From assembly GCA_003278465.1 (NCBI GenBank), contig QCFC01000001.1, forward strand, positions 51,886 through 115,885: a stretch of 64,000 bases of DNA. Reading direction: 5' to 3'. Below are positions 62,589-64,000 of this stretch, one piece after another. Made by a program: the position numbers and the translations under genes. This stretch comes from Prochlorococcus sp. AG-363-B04 (lineage in GTDB: Bacteria; Cyanobacteriota; Cyanobacteriia; PCC-6307; Cyanobiaceae). Positions within the stretch are counted from its first letter, which is position 1; every line of letters begins with the position of its first letter. The notes below the pieces were generated by a model. The model had not been told where the DNA came from. It ran no database searches and saw only the letters and a program-made list of their open reading frames with translations.

Positions 62589-63320
62589 ATGCGACTTGGT
62601 GTAGCTGCAGGATTTTTCAGTTTGATTTCGATTTTTAAACTTGCTCCTCTTTTCGCAAGTGAAATTGAATTTTTAATCAATCGATTTGAGAAGGCTCTAA
62701 ATAACCCAGAAAACCCTTCCTTGCAAAGTCCATTTCTTGGTCAAGAGGCTACAAGTTTAGAGTCTAGATACAAGGCATTTTTAAAGAAGTACCCAGATGC
62801 TCGATGGCATGTCAGCTTGGCTAAGCCTTTAAGCGATGGTAGATCTACATTAAACGTTTTTGTGGTTGGGAGCAGGAATATTGGCGGAAACAATTTTAGA
62901 TTAGAAGCCAAGCAAAGATTGTCTTTTATTAATAGGGGAGATGCTCTTAAGGTGGAAGAACTGATAGCTGATGAGTCCATTTTGCGAACTTCTGATAATG
63001 AGATACCTATTTCGTTGTTGATTCCTGATTCGGTTTTGACTGGTAGCAAATATGACATTGATATTGTTCTTGATAAGCCTTTAGGAGATGCAATGCTTGC
63101 TGGAGGTTTAATAACCTTAAATTCTGATCATGTAAGAAACCAGACTATGCCTGCTATTGAACTTGCTCCAATGGCAGGTGGTGGGATTTTTAAATCAGTT
63201 CAAGCGCCCTTAAAACCAGGTGTACAAATATGGGCAGCCTTTTTAGCTCATCCTGATGGATTAGTTTCTATAATTAAACGCGTACGTGTAGTGGATGATC
63301 AAGCAAAATTAATTCCTTAA
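62589..63320 (+). CDS. Secreted hypothetical protein, 243 aa
   Basis: The protein begins with a signal peptide (LGVAAGFFSLISIFKLAPLFAS), with a probable cleavage after PLFAS. The mature part has YPDARWHVSLAKPLSDGRST, PISLLIPDSVLTGSKYDIDI and VQIWAAFLAHPDGLVSII, a beta-rich look suggesting a periplasmic domain. A GTG at 62577 would add four residues before the ATG at 62589. I do not recognise a function. It runs away from murG and toward the terminator before pgk. Confidence 0.72.
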   Translation: MRLGVAAGFFSLISIFKLAPLFASEIEFLINRFEKALNNPENPSLQSPFLGQEATSLESRYKAFLKKYPDARWHVSLAKPLSDGRSTLNVFVVGSRNIGGNNFRLEAKQRLSFINRGDALKVEELIADESILRTSDNEIPISLLIPDSVLTGSKYDIDIVLDKPLGDAMLAGGLITLNSDHVRNQTMPAIELAPMAGGGIFKSVQAPLKPGVQIWAAFLAHPDGLVSIIKRVRVVDDQAKLIP

Positions 63321-63334
63321 TTGTATTTTTAATT

Positions 63335-63392
63335 AATAATCTTTTAAGGGAGTAGAGCTAATAAATAATTTCTACTCCCTTAAAAGATTATT
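63335..63392. terminator. Strong bidirectional terminator
   Basis: A perfect 22-bp inverted repeat (63335-63356 with 63371-63392, loop 14 bases) lies between the convergent secreted-protein gene and pgk. One arm runs AATAATCTTTTAAGGGAGTA plus GA. The outer A/T parts provide U-tracts on both strands. The right arm touches the first base of the pgk stop codon. Confidence 0.93.
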
Positions 63393-64000
63393 TAGTTTGC
63401 ATCATCTAAGGCAGCTACTCCAGGCAAAGTCTTCCCTTCTAACAGTTCTAGGCTTGCTCCTCCTCCAGTGGAGATATGAGACATTTTGTTTGCAAGACCA
63501 GCTTTCTCAACTGCAGCTACTGAGTCACCTCCTCCGATAATGGTGCAACATCCTTTCTCACTTAGCTCAGCCAGAGTTGTTGCAATCGAATTTGTCCCAT
63601 GAGCAAATTTGTCAAATTCAAAAACTCCCATTGGTCCATTCCAGATAACTGTTTCACAATCAGAGAGTGATTGTTGAAAAACTTTTATTGATTGGGAACC
63701 TATATCTAGTCCCATCCATCCTTCTGGGATGGAATCTATAGAGGCTTGTTGAACATTTGCATCGGGAGCAAAGTTGTCTGCTAAGACGACGTCTGTTGGT
63801 AGAAGAAGTTCAACGCCCTTTTGCTTTGCTTTAATTTCTAATTCTTTGGCTAATTCTAATTTATCTTCCTCTACCAGGCTTTTGCCCACTGATAGACCTC
63901 TTGCTTTGTAGAACGTGAAGATCATGCCTCCACCTATGAGTACCTTGTCACATTTGTCTATTAGGGATTCAAGTACTCCGATTTTGCTGCTGACTTTTGA
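63392..64000 (-). CDS. pgk: Phosphoglycerate kinase (3' part, partial)
   Basis: Pgk transfers phosphate from 1,3-bisphosphoglycerate to ADP in glycolysis and, in reverse, in the Calvin cycle. The window holds about 202 C-terminal residues; the frame stays open through the right edge. Visible landmarks are [37 protein letters not shown] and [16 protein letters not shown], then [20 protein letters not shown]. The N-terminal half is outside the window. Confidence 0.96.
   Translation of the reverse strand, partial: SKVSSKIGVLESLIDKCDKVLIGGGMIFTFYKARGLSVGKSLVEEDKLELAKELEIKAKQKGVELLLPTDVVLADNFAPDANVQQASIDSIPEGWMGLDIGSQSIKVFQQSLSDCETVIWNGPMGVFEFDKFAHGTNSIATTLAELSEKGCCTIIGGGDSVAAVEKAGLANKMSHISTGGGASLELLEGKTLPGVAALDDAN

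Overview
The window is a stretch of cyanobacterial chromosome, most likely a low-light-adapted Prochlorococcus. Evidence: low G+C, short intergenic gaps, the block eno / gloA / clpB / secE / nusG / rplK-rplA-rplJ-rplL, paired Flv1/Flv3 flavodiiron proteins, speA, a UbiB-type kinase and many very small conserved-looking proteins. The clade is an inference; no rRNA or marker for it is present.

Layout. Positions 1-26258 are backbone: glycine cleavage gcvH-gcvP; two small unknowns; a minus-strand flv3-flv1-flavin reductase run; a complete three-gene TRAP transporter (dctP-dctQ-dctM) of the alpha-keto-acid/lactate type; a SNF2 helicase with a SWIM zinc-finger partner; then alaS, speA, ndk, thiO, gatB, coaE and argJ. 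Positions 43810-64000 are backbone again: a cobalamin riboswitch ahead of a HupE-type putative cobalt permease, a 2OG-Fe(II) oxygenase, several small membrane proteins, a UbiB kinase, eno, gloA, clpB, secE, nusG, the L11-L1-L10-L12 ribosomal genes with an L10 leader, rnhA, pyrD, a CobD-like aminotransferase, murG, a secreted unknown and the 3' part of pgk.

The most interesting part lies between these blocks (about 26241-43791). It reads as two related integrative elements inserted head to tail in the last codons of argJ. The argJ terminus (Asn-Ala-Asp-Tyr-Thr-Thr-stop) occurs three times: at the real gene end (26238-26258), in the middle (32280-32300) and at the far right (43783-43809). The three copies use different synonymous codons and stop codons. 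Each of the first two copies is followed by a full-length tyrosine recombinase of one family (26385 and 32415). Each element has its own set of short direct repeats at both ends, resembling integrase arm sites: GTGTGATTAT for element 1 and TGCGACTAA for element 2.

Besides the integrase, the elements share a CX2C-X19-CX4C zinc-ribbon protein, a small protein with an SYG...QLHK motif, a WRQ-motif protein encoded in a recombinase operon, and a 35-bp noncoding motif. Their cargo differs. Element 1 (about 6 kb) carries a ParB-domain DNA methyltransferase without a visible nuclease and a second, small tyrosine recombinase. Element 2 (about 11.5 kb) carries a complete type I restriction-modification operon with two extra small genes and a serine recombinase operon. 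I see no tRNA gene at any junction. The picture is a modular family of small elements that use the argJ 3' end as attachment site, restore the ArgJ C-terminus on entry, and carry DNA-modification or restriction genes.
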